From contig JADJEE010000002.1 of assembly GCA_016709225.1 (NCBI GenBank), positions 1,240,001 to 1,304,000 of the forward strand: a DNA stretch of 64,000 nt, read 5' to 3'. The DNA comes from Deltaproteobacteria bacterium (GTDB lineage Bacteria; Myxococcota_A; Polyangia; Nannocystales; Nannocystaceae). The position numbers were made by a program, and so were the translations under genes. Each line of letters starts with the position of its first letter. Position 1 is the stretch's first letter. This document shows, piece by piece, positions 25,366-33,204 of this stretch. The notes beneath the pieces are model-generated. The model made no database searches. It saw only the letters and a program-made list of their open reading frames with translations, and was not told the origin of the DNA.

Positions 25366-26370
25366 ATGGACGCATCACGACTCGTCGAGATCGCAGAAGG
25401 CTTCAAGGCCGCGCGCGCGTTGCAGGTGGCGACCTCGCTCGGGTTGTTCGAGGGACTGCGCTCTGGTCCGTGCGATGCGGCGCGGCTTGCCGCGAACCTT
25501 CGACTCTCCTCGGCCGGGGTCGAGCGGCTCGCCGATCTGCTGGTCGGACTGGAGATCCTCTCCAAAGACGCGGCGGGCTACGGTCTCACCGAGGTCGCGC
25601 GGCGGTGCCTGCTCGCGGACGGACCGAACTCGGTCACCTCCTTGGTGACATGGATGGAGCAGGTCTATCGCGGCATGGCCCACCTGCCAGCCGTGGTCGC
25701 GCAGGGCCGGCCGATCTCTCCCGACGTGGTGCTCGACGAGCGCGGCGAATGGGTGGACGTGTGGATGGGCGCGATGGACGACCTCGCGCAGCTGGAAGGG
25801 CGCGCAGACGCAATCGCCGCGGCCGTGGACCTCGGCGACTGCGAACGACTGCTCGACCTCGGCGGCGGGCCAGGGACCTACGCGAGAGCATTCTGCCGCC
25901 GCTACCCTCGACTGCGAGCGACCGTGCTCGAACGCGAGAACATCTGCCCGTACACCCTTCGCCGGCTGCGCGGGCAGCCAGAGGCAACGCGCGTCGAGGT
26001 GGTCTCCGGCGACTATCGCCGGCCGCCGCTCCCTGGTCCCTTCGACGCCGCGCTGATCTCGAACGTCTTGCACAGCAACACCCGCGAAGACAACCTCGCA
26101 TTGCTCCGGGCAGTCTTCGACGCGCTCGCGCCGGGTGGCCGGATCGTGATTCGCGGGCTCCACACCGACGAGTCCGGCACCCGACCGCTCGAGAGCACCC
26201 TCGTGTCGCTCACGCTGCTCGTGTACTCGCACGGACGCAGCTACCGCGCGTCGGAGGTGTCGACGTGGCTCATCGAGGCCGGCTTTGTCGACGTCCACGC
26301 GATCGACGACGCCAACGACGCCCCGCAGCTGCTCTTGGCACGTCGGCCCGACGAGGGACGCGCACAGTGA
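25366..26370 (+). CDS. SAM-dependent O-methyltransferase (acetylserotonin O-methyltransferase-like)
   Basis: The product is 334 residues. The N-terminal winged-helix dimerisation domain (about 1-110; ALQVATSLGLFEGLRSG...AGVERLADLLVGLEIL) is followed by a Rossmann methyltransferase domain with the SAM motif LLDLGGGPGTYARAF (about residues 163-177), PFDAALISNVLHSN and LAPGGRIVIRG. Such enzymes methylate hydroxyl or carboxyl groups of small molecules, and some act on peptide natural products. It is the first gene of a run of overlapping genes (GTGA with the next gene) leading to the precursor peptide, so it is likely a tailoring enzyme. The target could be a carboxylate or a hydroxyl group on the product. 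Confidence 0.85.
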   Translation: MDASRLVEIAEGFKAARALQVATSLGLFEGLRSGPCDAARLAANLRLSSAGVERLADLLVGLEILSKDAAGYGLTEVARRCLLADGPNSVTSLVTWMEQVYRGMAHLPAVVAQGRPISPDVVLDERGEWVDVWMGAMDDLAQLEGRADAIAAAVDLGDCERLLDLGGGPGTYARAFCRRYPRLRATVLERENICPYTLRRLRGQPEATRVEVVSGDYRRPPLPGPFDAALISNVLHSNTREDNLALLRAVFDALAPGGRIVIRGLHTDESGTRPLESTLVSLTLLVYSHGRSYRASEVSTWLIEAGFVDVHAIDDANDAPQLLLARRPDEGRAQ

Positions 26371-27188
26371 GCACTCGCGTTGCGCTGGTGACCAATGGCC
26401 TCTACGAAGGGCTCGCGCTCGCGTGTGCGCTCGCGCTTTCGGAGGCAGGCTTTGCAATCGCAGTGGTCCACCGCCCCGCAACGAAGCGGGCCTCTGCCGA
26501 CGTCGACGCCTTCGAACAGCGGCTCCGCGACGCGTTGGCACGACGGGGTGTGCAGCTGCGTGTGGATCGGGTCGACCCCGCGGTGCCCGGCGCCGCCGCG
26601 CAGCTCGTCGAGACGATTGAAGCCGAGCTGGGCCCGATCGGCGCGTTGATCAACGCCGAGGGCTCGAGCGCATTTCCCCACCGCGACCTCATCGACACAC
26701 GCGACGAAGACTGGGCACGCGCGCTGGCGATCGAGGTGGTCGGGCCGCTCGCGCTCGTACGAGCGTGCCTGCCCGGCATGCGGCGCCGTGCCTGGGGGCG
26801 CATCGTGAGCTTCCTGGTCCAGCCCGAGTACTGGAACAACCACCTCCTCCTGCGGCGTGGCCATCCGTTCGTGCACGACAGCTGGCCGTTCCTCATGGGC
26901 AAGCATGCTCGCGCCGGCATCACGCGCACGATGTGGCGGAGCGAGCGTAGGTACGGCGTCACCTTCAACGACGTCGCGGTCAGCGGAGTACGGAACCTGC
27001 CGCTCGATGTACTGCAGGACGCCACCACGTCGTCCGCCGGCGAGACATCGGCGGGTGTCGCCGAGGTCGTGCGCTTCTTGTGCTCGGATCCGGGCGGCCT
27101 CGTGACTGGCAGCACCCTCAACCTGGTCGGCACCCCGGTGACCTACGGCCTGGGCCCCGGCGGACCAGCTCCGACTTCGCAACCGTGA
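26367..27188 (+). CDS. Short-chain dehydrogenase/reductase homologue lacking the catalytic Tyr
   Basis: The product is 273 residues from GTG 26367. It has the SDR Rossmann fold: LVTNGLYEGLALACALALSEAG at the cofactor site (G-x3-G-x-A in place of G-x3-G-x-G), an NAEG segment where NNAG is usual, and the tail GVAEVVRFLCSDPGGLVTGSTLNLVGT. At the position of the active-site Y-x3-K it reads WPFLMGKHA, with Phe for Tyr. It may therefore bind NAD(P) or substrate without normal oxidoreductase activity, or use different chemistry. It overlaps the methyltransferase gene by 4 bases and is followed 10 bases later by a radical SAM gene. Confidence 0.78.
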   Translation: MSTRVALVTNGLYEGLALACALALSEAGFAIAVVHRPATKRASADVDAFEQRLRDALARRGVQLRVDRVDPAVPGAAAQLVETIEAELGPIGALINAEGSSAFPHRDLIDTRDEDWARALAIEVVGPLALVRACLPGMRRRAWGRIVSFLVQPEYWNNHLLLRRGHPFVHDSWPFLMGKHARAGITRTMWRSERRYGVTFNDVAVSGVRNLPLDVLQDATTSSAGETSAGVAEVVRFLCSDPGGLVTGSTLNLVGTPVTYGLGPGGPAPTSQP

Positions 27189-27198
27189 GGACGCAACG

Positions 27199-28686
27199 AT
27201 GCCCGACCTCGAGCTGCTCTCATTCCCCCGACACATCCAGCTGCAGACCCACGCGAAGTGCAACATGGCGTGCTCGATGTGCCCGCACCCCGAGCTGCGC
27301 CGCAACGACGACAAGCAGCGCATGCCGTGGGCGCGGTTCGTACGCCTGATGGAGGAGTGCCATGCCCACCCCGAGTTCCGCGAGATCGTGCTCGACCTCC
27401 AGAACGAGCCGATGCTCGATCCAGAGCTCGAGGAACGCGTGCGGTGGATCAAGCAGTCGTCGGGGGGCCGCACCTTCGTCGGGATCACGACCAATGGCTT
27501 GGCGCTCGAGCGAGAGCGTGCGGCAGCGCTGATCGATGCCGGCATCGACACGATCGTCGTGAGCCTCAACGCCGCGACTGCCCGTACGTTCGCTCAGCTG
27601 GTCCCCCGTGCGCGCTTCGATCGCGTGAGCGAGAACGTGGACGCTGCGCTGGCACTACCCGGAGGGCCGAAGACCCTGTTGCTGTCGTTTGGCTACTCCG
27701 CAACGAACCTCGCCGAGCTCGAGCCATTCCTCGACACGGTCCGCGCACGCGGCACCCGCTACCGCGTGTTTCCGTTTCACGATCGCACGGGGACCGTGCT
27801 CCGCAGTGGGTTCTTGGACGTGCCTGTCGAACCCACGTGCCATCTTCCGCTCTTCAGCCTCGCCATCCACCACGACGGCGACGCGATCCTCTGTTGCCAG
27901 GACTGGACTCGCCAACGCGTGCTGGGCAATGTCTTCGAGACGAGCGTGGCCAGCGTGTGGCGGTCGGAGCCGTTCGTCGCGATCCGTCGCGCCGCGGCGC
28001 TCGGCGAGGCCCTCCCGGCGCGCCCGTGCGGGAGTTGCAAGGCGCCGGTCCACCTGCACCGCATCCGCCCGTTGCACCGCCAGCTGTCGCAGCTGCAGGG
28101 CCTACGGCGCGGCCGCCTCGGACTGATGCCACGCTATGTATTCGTTCCCGGTCACCCCGATCACGTCATCGATCTCGTTTCCGAGACGACGGTGGAACTC
28201 GATTGCGCCAGCCTCGTCGTCTGCTGCGGCCTCGCGGCGGGCGACGATGCACCCGCGCTGGAAGCACGCGCGGTCAGGGCCGGGTACGAGCCCCACGAGA
28301 TCCATGCACGCGTGGCCGAGCTACGGCGCCGCGGCATCGCGGGCGAGGAGTCGGGCCCGCCTGCGCGCCGCGCTGGGTTTCCCAGGCCCGCCTGGCTGGT
28401 CGCGGGCGAACGAACGCAGCCGGTCGCGGTGCTCGCCGTCGATGCAAGCGCCGGCGAAGTGCGGGTTCAGGCCAGAGATCCAGCAGAGCTCCGCGATGTG
28501 TCCGACGGGGAGCTGTGGATTCCGCTGATCGGCGATACCGTGATGCCCAAGCTCCGCGGGCGGATCGTCGCACGGGTCGCCTCGACGGCGCTCTTGCGGC
28601 TGGACGGCAACGCTACCGATCTGCTGCTGCGGGTGCTCGCTGCCGACGACGCAGGGCACCCGCTCCCCCTCGGAGGTCGCACGTGA
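27199..28686 (+). CDS. Radical SAM/SPASM protein 1 with C-terminal extension
   Basis: The product is 495 residues. The N-terminal radical SAM core has CNMACSMC (C21, C25, C28) binding the 4Fe-4S cluster that cleaves SAM. Around residues 212-290 lies an auxiliary-cluster (SPASM) Cys set: Cys-His-Leu, ILCCQDW, and PCGSCK. These enzymes typically crosslink or epimerise residues in peptides. From about residue 310 an extra 180-residue region of unknown fold follows, which might recognise the peptide or be a partner domain. It lies three genes into the operon and overlaps the second radical SAM gene (GTGA). Confidence 0.85.
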   Translation: MPDLELLSFPRHIQLQTHAKCNMACSMCPHPELRRNDDKQRMPWARFVRLMEECHAHPEFREIVLDLQNEPMLDPELEERVRWIKQSSGGRTFVGITTNGLALERERAAALIDAGIDTIVVSLNAATARTFAQLVPRARFDRVSENVDAALALPGGPKTLLLSFGYSATNLAELEPFLDTVRARGTRYRVFPFHDRTGTVLRSGFLDVPVEPTCHLPLFSLAIHHDGDAILCCQDWTRQRVLGNVFETSVASVWRSEPFVAIRRAAALGEALPARPCGSCKAPVHLHRIRPLHRQLSQLQGLRRGRLGLMPRYVFVPGHPDHVIDLVSETTVELDCASLVVCCGLAAGDDAPALEARAVRAGYEPHEIHARVAELRRRGIAGEESGPPARRAGFPRPAWLVAGERTQPVAVLAVDASAGEVRVQARDPAELRDVSDGELWIPLIGDTVMPKLRGRIVARVASTALLRLDGNATDLLLRVLAADDAGHPLPLGGRT

Positions 28687-30086
28687 GGGAGCCGGCCGAA
28701 CCCCTGCCGTGGCCCGACTACGCGGACGTCGCGGACGTGGTCCGCGCAGCGGCGGCCCGGGCTGCGTCCGCCACGGTCACCATCGAGCTGGATGCGTTCG
28801 GCGACGATTGGATTCTCAGACGCGAGCGACTCACGGTCGAAGCCCGGGACGGGCGCGTGCAGGCCCCCGATGCGTCGCTCGCCCAATTGCTCGCGCAGCG
28901 ATTGAGGTCCGAACCACTGATCGTGCGCCCTGCCGCACACGCCGGCGACGTGGCGGTGGGCGAGGGCCTGGTGTTGCGCGGCCTGAGCACGACCACGCGC
29001 AGCGACATCAGCACGCGGCTACGCCGGTTGCACGGTGCCCCCGGCCCGGTACGCCGCGTTGCGCCGAGCTGTGACTACGACGCCGGCGTCCAGCCGAAGA
29101 TCCTCAAGGTCGAGCCGACCACCTATTGCAACCTGCGCTGCGGCTTCTGTACGAACCCTTCGCTGACGAAACGGAGCCACCTCCCACTGTCGAGCTTCGC
29201 CCGCTTGTGGGCCGGCGTCGATCCCAGTCAGCTCGAAAAGGTGAGCTTCACCGGGTTGGGCGAGAGCATGCTCCACCCCGAGCTCTGGGCGATGATCGAG
29301 CTCGTCGTGCGCACCGGCGTGACGACCAGCCTGGTGTCCAATGGCACCATGATCGCTCGGTTCGCGGAGCGGATCGTCGACAGCGGCCTCGACCACCTGG
29401 CACTGTCGATCGAGACCACCGATCCCGGTAAGTTTGCGGCTCAGCGCGTCGGGCTCGAGCTGCCGCAGCTACTGGCCAATCTCGACACGCTCCTCGCCGT
29501 GGTCGAGCGACGCGGTTCGCCGCTGCAGATCCACGTGCTCTGCGTGTTGCTCGACGAGGACGGTGACGACTGGCGCTCGTTGATCGACCTCTGCCGCAGC
29601 CGCGGGCTGTCGCCACCACGATTCTACCCACAGTATGTGCGGCACCTTGCGGGCGACACCGACGGGCACGCGGCGGCGCGGCGCTTGGACACACGCTTTC
29701 GGGCGATCGAACGCAGCGTCCGCGAGTCTTTTCACGGCGATGCGGCCGAGCTACCGCGGGAGGTTCTGCTGCTTCGGGGCGATGCGCATGCTGAGGCGCC
29801 CCCCGGCCCGCGCTGCCGCGAGGCGACGACGACGCTGTTGCTGCGCGCGGATGGCACGTGGAGCTACTGCAACGAGGGGATCTTCCACGCCGGGCCAATC
29901 GACGCCGGGCACGTGGACGACTACCCCGACATCGCGAAGATCTGGGCCTCGCCGGCGCGCCGCCGCCATCGTCTCGCACTCGAGCTCGGGGTGACTCCAC
30001 CGCTGTGCCACGGCTGCCCGGTGATCGATCTGCCGGAGATGATTCGTCGACTTCCCGTGATCCGATCCACCGGTGCGCCGCTCTAG
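28683..30086 (+). CDS. Radical SAM/SPASM protein 2 with N-terminal extension
   Basis: The product is 467 residues from GTG 28683, overlapping the previous stop. The first ~130 residues are of unknown fold and might bind the leader peptide. The radical SAM motif is CNLRCGFC (C149, C153, C156), followed by SFTGLGESMLHPEL and LSIETTD strands of the barrel. Near the C-terminus Cys residues in YCNEGIF and PLCHGCPVID fit an auxiliary Fe-S cluster site. It most likely modifies the precursor peptide whose gene begins 59 bases after its stop. Whether it makes a thioether, C-C bond, epimer or other change cannot be read from sequence. Confidence 0.85.
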   Translation: MREPAEPLPWPDYADVADVVRAAAARAASATVTIELDAFGDDWILRRERLTVEARDGRVQAPDASLAQLLAQRLRSEPLIVRPAAHAGDVAVGEGLVLRGLSTTTRSDISTRLRRLHGAPGPVRRVAPSCDYDAGVQPKILKVEPTTYCNLRCGFCTNPSLTKRSHLPLSSFARLWAGVDPSQLEKVSFTGLGESMLHPELWAMIELVVRTGVTTSLVSNGTMIARFAERIVDSGLDHLALSIETTDPGKFAAQRVGLELPQLLANLDTLLAVVERRGSPLQIHVLCVLLDEDGDDWRSLIDLCRSRGLSPPRFYPQYVRHLAGDTDGHAAARRLDTRFRAIERSVRESFHGDAAELPREVLLLRGDAHAEAPPGPRCREATTTLLLRADGTWSYCNEGIFHAGPIDAGHVDDYPDIAKIWASPARRRHRLALELGVTPPLCHGCPVIDLPEMIRRLPVIRSTGAPL

Positions 30087-30145
30087 CGACTCGGCGACCC
30101 GATTCTCGGGTCGTCGTTTCAGCAGAGACAAGCAAGAGAGCAGAC

Positions 30146-30319
30146 ATGAACGACAAGAAGAACAAGCAACCGCTCGTCGACGAAAGCAAGTTCGCGGACG
30201 AGCTCGACGAAGAGACCCTGGCGAACGTGCTGGGCGGCATCTCGATCGATCCGCGACCGCTGCCGGGTCCGGGCATCCCCGGCGCAGGGGGTCCGATTCC
30301 GGGCGACTGCGACTGGTAG
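30146..30319 (+). CDS. Putative RiPP precursor peptide with double-Gly leader
   Basis: The product is 57 residues from ATG 30146, preceded by a purine-rich AAGAGAG ribosome-binding region. Residues 1-31 look like a leader: charged, with the helix-forming segment DELDEETLANVLGG ending at G30-G31, the pattern of double-glycine leaders. The 26-residue core is rich in Pro (7) and Gly (8), with an Arg at position 37, a single Cys (C55) and a C-terminal Asp-Cys-Asp-Trp. It sits at the end of the radical SAM operon and is followed by a strong hairpin terminator. No homologue is recalled. Function as a precursor is inferred from context and leader shape. Confidence 0.8.
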   Translation: MNDKKNKQPLVDESKFADELDEETLANVLGGISIDPRPLPGPGIPGAGGPIPGDCDW

Positions 30320-30335
30320 CGCACAGCGTCGACTA

Positions 30336-30375
30336 GCGAGCGGGCGCCGTTCCAAGAGGGGCGGCGCCCGCTCGC
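30336..30375. terminator. Strong bidirectional hairpin terminator after the precursor gene
   Basis: A perfect 14-base-pair stem (GCGAGCGGGCGCCG at 30336-30349 with its complement at 30362-30375) closes a 12-base loop. It lies between the precursor stop and the convergent YcaO gene. There is no T-run, so it may also act as an mRNA-stabilising element for the abundant precursor transcript. Confidence 0.65.
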
Positions 30376-30437
30376 GCACCCTCGCGACGATGACGTCCGG
30401 CCGGCCGCGATCCAACGCCTCGCAGACCCGCGGAACG

Positions 30438-31943
30438 TCAGTCGGGGATGGGATCCGTCCGCACGAGTCGAGGCGCTCGAGCCCATCCGAGGCGACGCGC
30501 CCGCGCGTTCAAGCCACCCAGGCGGGCCTGCGCCAACGGTCCGAACGCGAGCGGCAGGAGGCCCGGGACGACAGCTCGGACCACGTGCAGCCCGACCGCT
30601 CGCGCGACTGCCGGTGTCGCGTCCACCGCGAGGACGCGATACCCCGCCCCAACCAGTCGGGCGACGAGGTCGTCGAGTCCATCGAGCGGCTCGGGCTCGA
30701 TGTCATCGCACGGTCCATCGACGAAGGTGCGCAGCGTGTGACCGTGCCGCGGGTCGAGGTAGTAGCGCAGGTGGTCGCCAGGCATCGCCAGCTGGGCGGC
30801 CGCCCGTGTCCGCGTGTCGGCCGGCAGCGGCGCGAGTAGTTCGATCTTCTGGACGAGGCCCCGCAGGGCGGTGTGGATCGCATCGTCGAGGGTCGACGCC
30901 GCCGCGCACGATGACGCGCAGCCGCCGACGGCGAGCACGCCCTCGCGTACCCCTTCGGCGACGGCAATGGCGACGGGCACGGAGGTCTCGTGGGAGAGCC
31001 GTGCGATGTGGAGCGCGAGCCCGCGCGCTTCGAGACTCTCCGCGAGCGCGGAGCGAGGCACCGGGCGCCTTCGGGGCATCGTGAGGCCGTACCACGCCGC
31101 AAGCATCGCATCGCGCTCGACGAGCTCGAGCAACCCTCCGAGCTGCGCGCTCGATCGATCGACATGCACGGCCCACCCGCTCGTGGTCCCGCGGCACAGT
31201 GGCGCGCCGCCGCGTCCGGCCTCGTGCATGATCCACACGGCAGAGCCGCTCGCGAGGTCGTCCGCGCGCCGCCATGGGATCGGCTGTTTCGCCGCGTAGG
31301 GCTGCCAGCTCACGGCGCGCGTGCGGTACTGCTCGCGCCGAAACAGGCCCATCTCGCGAGGATCGATCACCTCGCCGACGAGCATCGACGCAGGCAACGG
31401 ATCGGTATCGGGCGCATCGCTGAAGAACGTCACGCGCTCGAGGCACTCGCCCAGCGCGCCGACCAGCTGCGCCGGCCCAGCCCCCTTGCCGCGTCCCACC
31501 GCGCGGTGCAGGCTGCCGTCGTCACGTGTGATCCAGGCCACCGCCGTGATGTCGATGCCATCGGCGCGTCCGACGACCTCCACACCATGCAGCGGCCCGC
31601 GCAGCGGGTGCACCAACGAGCTCAGGGCCTCCAGGGCAACGCGAAGCTGGCCCTTGGGGCCGACGCGCTCGAGCACGCCAGGACATTGCGTGCAGCATGG
31701 GTGCGAGGTGACCGCGCGAACGGCAACGCGGCCCCTCGTCGGCCGCAGGAGCCACCACCGATCGCCCTGGACGCCGTGGTGCTCGAGCGCCGCCACGGCG
31801 TCCCGAATGGCGTCGATGCCCGCCGGGTCGACGACGCGCGGCTGGGCCGCGGTGGGCCACCACCGGCGCAGGCACTCTCGGCACACCGAAGCCTCCGCGC
31901 TACGCAGCCATAGCCAACCATCGGGGTGCTCGAGCGCCAGCAT
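30438..31943 (-). CDS. YcaO-domain protein with N-terminal Cys-pair region (TOMM-type)
   Basis: The 501-residue product has two parts. The N-terminal ~110 residues carry two Cys clusters, CRECLRRWW (about residue 20) and CCTQC (about 82), resembling the zinc-binding partner region of azoline-forming systems. The rest is a YcaO domain with ATP-binding Glu/Arg motifs GALGECLERVTF and GLLELVERDAMLAAWYG, plus VGGCASSCAAASTLDDAIHTALRGLVQ. YcaO enzymes activate peptide amide bonds with ATP to form azolines, thioamides or amidines. Here the only Cys in the core (C55) would be the azoline candidate. The C-terminus ends DPIPD, a weak version of the Pro-rich tail of cyclodehydratases. It converges on the precursor gene and diverges from the JmjC gene. 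Confidence 0.87.
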   Translation of the reverse strand: MLALEHPDGWLWLRSAEASVCRECLRRWWPTAAQPRVVDPAGIDAIRDAVAALEHHGVQGDRWWLLRPTRGRVAVRAVTSHPCCTQCPGVLERVGPKGQLRVALEALSSLVHPLRGPLHGVEVVGRADGIDITAVAWITRDDGSLHRAVGRGKGAGPAQLVGALGECLERVTFFSDAPDTDPLPASMLVGEVIDPREMGLFRREQYRTRAVSWQPYAAKQPIPWRRADDLASGSAVWIMHEAGRGGAPLCRGTTSGWAVHVDRSSAQLGGLLELVERDAMLAAWYGLTMPRRRPVPRSALAESLEARGLALHIARLSHETSVPVAIAVAEGVREGVLAVGGCASSCAAASTLDDAIHTALRGLVQKIELLAPLPADTRTRAAAQLAMPGDHLRYYLDPRHGHTLRTFVDGPCDDIEPEPLDGLDDLVARLVGAGYRVLAVDATPAVARAVGLHVVRAVVPGLLPLAFGPLAQARLGGLNARARRLGWARAPRLVRTDPIPD

Positions 31944-31974
31944 CGTGCCGTGTTGGAGATCTCGGGGTCACCGT

Positions 31975-31991
31975 CGGATCACGGTGATCCG
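31975..31991. promoter_or_regulatory. Perfect 17-base palindrome between the YcaO and JmjC genes
   Basis: CGGATCACGGTGATCCG has two perfect 8-base arms around one central base. It lies 31 bases from both the YcaO start and the JmjC start, a classic place for an operator. A partner inverted repeat with the same right half lies at 25278-25314. Confidence 0.5.
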
Positions 31992-32022
31992 AAGTTGGTC
32001 TCGCGCCTCTGTCGGGCCAACG

Positions 32023-33204
32023 ATGCCCGACTCAGACCAGGTCTCGATCGTCGGTCCGGCGCTGTGGCAGAAACTCGCGGCCGGCGCATGGGAACGCGAC
32101 GCTGCGCTTTTTCCCGGCGCCGTCCCCGAGGGACTCGGCTCGCTCGATGCGCTGTTCGAGGGCGTGCTCCGCCGCGCCGCCGGCGGGCCCTACTCCAGCC
32201 TGCCGCCGCTGAAGCTCTATCGCGGCCACAGCCCGGACGCGCTCCACCTCCCCGATCCCGAGTGGGCCGACTACGCACCGGTGCGCGAGGACGGCGACCT
32301 CGTGGGCTACCTGCGACGGCTCGCTGCAACCACCGGCGAGGACGAACTCGGCTTCATCGTGAACCACGTCCACGCGCTCGATCCCAGGATTCACCGCGAT
32401 GTATGTGGCCTGCTCGACCTCGCACTCGAGTCGCTGCCGTTTCCGTCCGGCGGCACGACGAGCGCCGCGTTCTTCGGCACCTATCGCCGTACGCAGGTCG
32501 GCATCCACTGCGACAACATGAACGTCCTCGTCATGCCCGTCCTGGGTCGCAAGAGCTTCCAGGTGTGGCCGCGCGAGGTGCTTCAAGACCACCCCGCCGT
32601 GGTCGCGCTCGGCGACGGAGCGCACGCCAGCAAAGCACGCATCCCCGGCCTGTCACCGGACGACGTCGCACACCTCGCACAGCGGATCGAGGTCGGACCT
32701 ACGGACCTGTTGTACATCCCCAAGGGCATGTGGCACGTCGCGTGCCCGCAGGACCAGGTCAACGCTTCCTTCCACGTGGTGCTACTCAGCCGCGAACCGC
32801 CGCGGCCCGGGTTCGAGCAGGTCTTTCTCCGCGACGGTCGAGCCCGCGACCTACCCGCGCCGGAGTTCTCCACCGTGCAGCCGCGTGAGTTGCTGGCGTG
32901 GCGCTCCGCGCAGGGGCTGCTCGCATGGCCGCCCCCCGTCGAGCTGCCGCGCCACCGGACGGCGCTGGTCTGCGTCGCTCCCCGGAGCTGCCGCGTCGCG
33001 ACCGTCGACGCCGGCGTCGAGGTCGTGGCGGGTGGTCGAGTGCTCACGGTGCGCTCGGACCAACCGTCGACCGATGGCGCGCTGCGCTCGATCCTCTCGG
33101 GCGATCCGTTCGCGCCTGAGACCTACCCAGGGTTGCGCGAGCTGATCGACGCGCTGGTGCGCACGGGAGTCCTGGCCGCGGCGAGCCACGGGAGACACGC
33201 ATGA
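32023..33204 (+). CDS. JmjC/cupin-type Fe(II)/2-oxoglutarate oxygenase-like protein 1
   Basis: The product is 393 residues from ATG 32023. The central double-stranded beta-helix has the metal triad in QVGIHCDNMN (H162, D164) and PKGMWHVA (H238). Between them, VLGRKSFQVWPRE is the segment typical of JmjC/cupin_8 oxygenases. The last ~110 residues form a separate C-terminal domain of unknown type. Such enzymes hydroxylate protein or peptide side chains using O2 and 2-oxoglutarate. With the Pro/Arg-containing core nearby, hydroxylation of the precursor is plausible. It overlaps the next gene by 4 bases and is the first gene of the second forward operon. Confidence 0.83.
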   Translation: MPDSDQVSIVGPALWQKLAAGAWERDAALFPGAVPEGLGSLDALFEGVLRRAAGGPYSSLPPLKLYRGHSPDALHLPDPEWADYAPVREDGDLVGYLRRLAATTGEDELGFIVNHVHALDPRIHRDVCGLLDLALESLPFPSGGTTSAAFFGTYRRTQVGIHCDNMNVLVMPVLGRKSFQVWPREVLQDHPAVVALGDGAHASKARIPGLSPDDVAHLAQRIEVGPTDLLYIPKGMWHVACPQDQVNASFHVVLLSREPPRPGFEQVFLRDGRARDLPAPEFSTVQPRELLAWRSAQGLLAWPPPVELPRHRTALVCVAPRSCRVATVDAGVEVVAGGRVLTVRSDQPSTDGALRSILSGDPFAPETYPGLRELIDALVRTGVLAAASHGRHA

